Below are positions 12,446-14,210 of a DNA stretch of 14,210 nucleotides, in pieces. The stretch's first letter is position 1, and each line of letters opens with the position of its first letter. Below the pieces are notes generated by a model. The model searched no databases, had not been told where the DNA came from, and saw only the letters and a list, made by a program, of their open reading frames with translations. This stretch comes from Ruminococcaceae bacterium UBA5401 (GTDB taxonomy: Bacteria > Bacillota > Clostridia > Oscillospirales > Acutalibacteraceae): positions 1 through 14,210 of the forward strand of contig DHOB01000008.1 of the NCBI GenBank assembly GCA_002409675.1. The letters run 5' to 3'. The translations under genes and the position numbers were made by a program.

Positions 12446-14210
12446 ATGTTGGCAAAAAGAAAGGAAAGCAAGCCGAAAAAAAGCGCCCCTTCGCGCAGAC
12501 CGGCTGCCCGCGAAAAAAGCGCGAAAGAGCTGCAGGCCGCCCGCCAGCGCAGCCAGACGAACGCCGTGATTCTGTTCGCCGCGGGGATTCTGGCGGTCTG
12601 CCTCGTCCTGATTGAGGGCGACCACATCTGGCGGTGGTGCCACAACGCCCTGCTCGGCCTGTTCGGCAACTGCGCGATTCTGGGGCCGCTTCTTCTCCTA
12701 TACATATCGGTTGTGACCGCAATGGAGAAACCGATGGGCCGCGCGGGCCAAAAGCTGGGACTGACCGCTCTGATTATCCTGCTGTTCTGCTCCACGGTCT
12801 ATGTGTTTCTGACGCCGAAAACCGTTTCGCTCGGCCTGTACTGGGACAGTCTCGGCGGGCTTTACCGGCAGGGAATACGGCACATCGGCGCGGGGGTCTT
12901 CGGCGGCCTGCTCGGGATTCCGGCGGAGGCCGGCCTCGGCGTGCTTGGCTCGCGCATTTTTCTGCTGCTGGCCCTGTTCGTCGCCCTCATGATTCTGACC
13001 GGGACAAGCCTGATTCAGCTTTTCAGGGCGATCGCGAAGCCCGCCAACGCCGCCGTGTCGAATTTCAACTCCGCCAAAGAGCGCAGAATCGAACACAACC
13101 GGGAAGAGGCGGATATCGACGTGGAGCTCGGCCCCGAGGTGCTGCCGGAACACCCCGTCAAATCATCCGCGGCGAAGAAGGAAAAGCCGAAGAAGAGCAA
13201 GCCGCTGGAGCACCTCGAAAAAGTGTTCTCTTTCGGCGGCGGGCAGACGGAAGCGCCTGAAGAAAAAGCCGCGCCCTCCGCCGCCGTTCCCCGGCCCGCC
13301 GAAAAGCCCGCTGCCGGGAACGCGGCCGCCGCCCCCGCTCCCGCGCAGACTTCCGGGCAGCAGCCGCCGGAAGACGGGGACTATCATTTTCCGCCCATCT
13401 CCATGCTTGAGACGACCAGAGGCCCGAACGGGCGGGAAGTCGTCAGCGAGGTGCAGGCCAAGGGGCGCATGCTGGTCGATACGCTGAAGAGCTTCGGGGT
13501 GCAGACTTCCTACCTCGGCTACAGCCGCGGCCCGGCCGTCACGCGGTATGAGCTTCAGCCCGCCGCGGGGGTGAAAATCAGCCGCATCACCAACCTTTCG
13601 GACGACCTTTCCATGAACCTCGCCACGGCGGGCATCCGCATCGAAGCCCCCATCCCCGGCAAGGCGGCCGTCGGGATTGAGGTGCCGAACAAGAGGACCA
13701 CCATCGTCCGCATGCGGGAACTGGTGGAAAGCAACAGCTTCATGGCGTCGAAAAGCTCCCTGACGGTGGCCCTCGGCCGCGACATCGCGGGCGACGTCGC
13801 CGTTGCGGACCTCGCCAAAATGCCGCACCTGCTGATTGCCGGCGCGACCGGCTCCGGCAAGTCCGTGTGCATCAACTCGATGATTATCAGCCTCCTGTAC
13901 AAATCCACGCCGGCCGAGGTGCGCTTTCTGATGATCGACCCCAAAGTCGTGGAGCTCGGCATCTACAACGGGATTCCGCAGCTCCTCGTCCCGGTCGTCA
14001 CGGACCCGCGCAAAGCCGCGGGCGCGCTGAGCTGGGCCGTGACGGAGATGCTGAAGCGGTACCGCATTTTTGCCGAGAACAGCGTGCGGGACCTGGGCGC
14101 TTACAACGCTCTGGCCGCCTCGCGGGATTATAAGGATGAAAACGGGGAGCCGATGGAGCGGATGCCCCAGATTGTGATTATCATCGACGAGCTGGCCGAC
14201 CTGATGATGG
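12446..14210 (+). CDS. spoIIIE: DNA translocase FtsK/SpoIIIE, N-terminal 588 codons (runs off right edge)
   Basis: A membrane-anchored, ATP-driven DNA pump that clears chromosomes from the division or sporulation septum. Translation from ATG 12446 stays open to the window edge. It shows a basic N-terminus (1-34) and about four membrane helices between residues 39 and 190. A charged, Ala/Pro-rich linker follows (about 205-310), then the alpha/beta motor domain, beginning near 320 with the KGRMLVDTLKSFGV segment. Walker A is GATGSGKS (466-473) and Walker B IVIIIDE (576-582), with MIDPKVVELG (496-505) between. About 200 or more C-terminal residues, including the DNA-reading gamma domain, lie outside. 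The start is moderately sure: AAGG is too close to the ATG and GGGTG (12436-12440) is a weak ribosome site, so translation may be coupled to uppP, 17 nt upstream. FtsK versus SpoIIIE cannot be settled by sequence alone; the tepA context favours SpoIIIE. Confidence 0.95.
   Translation, partial: MLAKRKESKPKKSAPSRRPAAREKSAKELQAARQRSQTNAVILFAAGILAVCLVLIEGDHIWRWCHNALLGLFGNCAILGPLLLLYISVVTAMEKPMGRAGQKLGLTALIILLFCSTVYVFLTPKTVSLGLYWDSLGGLYRQGIRHIGAGVFGGLLGIPAEAGLGVLGSRIFLLLALFVALMILTGTSLIQLFRAIAKPANAAVSNFNSAKERRIEHNREEADIDVELGPEVLPEHPVKSSAAKKEKPKKSKPLEHLEKVFSFGGGQTEAPEEKAAPSAAVPRPAEKPAAGNAAAAPAPAQTSGQQPPEDGDYHFPPISMLETTRGPNGREVVSEVQAKGRMLVDTLKSFGVQTSYLGYSRGPAVTRYELQPAAGVKISRITNLSDDLSMNLATAGIRIEAPIPGKAAVGIEVPNKRTTIVRMRELVESNSFMASKSSLTVALGRDIAGDVAVADLAKMPHLLIAGATGSGKSVCINSMIISLLYKSTPAEVRFLMIDPKVVELGIYNGIPQLLVPVVTDPRKAAGALSWAVTEMLKRYRIFAENSVRDLGAYNALAASRDYKDENGEPMERMPQIVIIIDELADLMM

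Noticed and set aside
11466..12722. A minus-strand open frame of about 418 codons opposite uppP
   Set aside because: Composition is low-complexity (Arg, Gln, Pro, His) and uppP on the other strand has clear catalytic motifs.

Overview
This window reads as a chromosomal, mostly housekeeping segment of a GC-rich low-oxygen Firmicute. The best guess is class Clostridia, Oscillospirales/Ruminococcaceae-like. That rests on inference from a Clostridia-type Rex repressor, SpoIIIE/FtsK, TepA and TmcAL homologues, strong AGGAGG-type ribosome binding sites, and AT-rich intergenic regions with sigma-A-like promoters between GC-rich genes. I see no phage, insertion sequence, CRISPR array, tRNA or rRNA.

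Layout. (1) 1-713, minus: the first 237 codons of acetate kinase (ackA), running off the left edge. (2) 901-3025, plus: tmcAL (acetate-dependent tRNA-Met cytidine ligase), overlapped by a DUF4380-like beta-sandwich protein that probably starts at a TTG codon. (3) 3051-3088: a perfect 15-bp inverted repeat between convergent genes, likely a shared terminator. (4) 10337 down to 3101, minus: six closely spaced genes, acn - traX-like - icd - rex - lemA - DUF2207, with gaps of 4, 20, 33, 22 and 21 nt. They look like one operon driven by a strong promoter at 10487-10459. (5) 10338-10645: a divergent control region. (6) 10646-14210, plus: tepA (ClpP-like), uppP and the first 588 codons of a SpoIIIE/FtsK translocase.

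How it fits together. Aconitase and NADP-type isocitrate dehydrogenase convert citrate to 2-oxoglutarate and give NADPH, as expected for glutamate supply in an anaerobe; no citrate synthase is in the window. The same operon encodes Rex, the NADH/NAD+ sensor, and an 18-bp Rex-operator-like palindrome lies across the operon's -35 box, so the cluster looks redox-controlled and autoregulated. Three membrane proteins (TraX-like, LemA, DUF2207) share this transcript for no obvious reason. The plus-strand tepA...spoIIIE order recalls the Bacillus tepA-spoIIIE neighbourhood, with uppP lying between them here.

Most interesting signals: the Rex-like operator on a Rex-encoding TCA operon; a leader hairpin that would bury the tepA Shine-Dalgarno; the TraX-like protein tightly coupled to aconitase; the pairing of an acetate-making enzyme (ackA) with an acetate-using tRNA modifier (tmcAL); and repeated and palindromic elements in the acn leader. 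I do not see a clearly new multi-gene system here.
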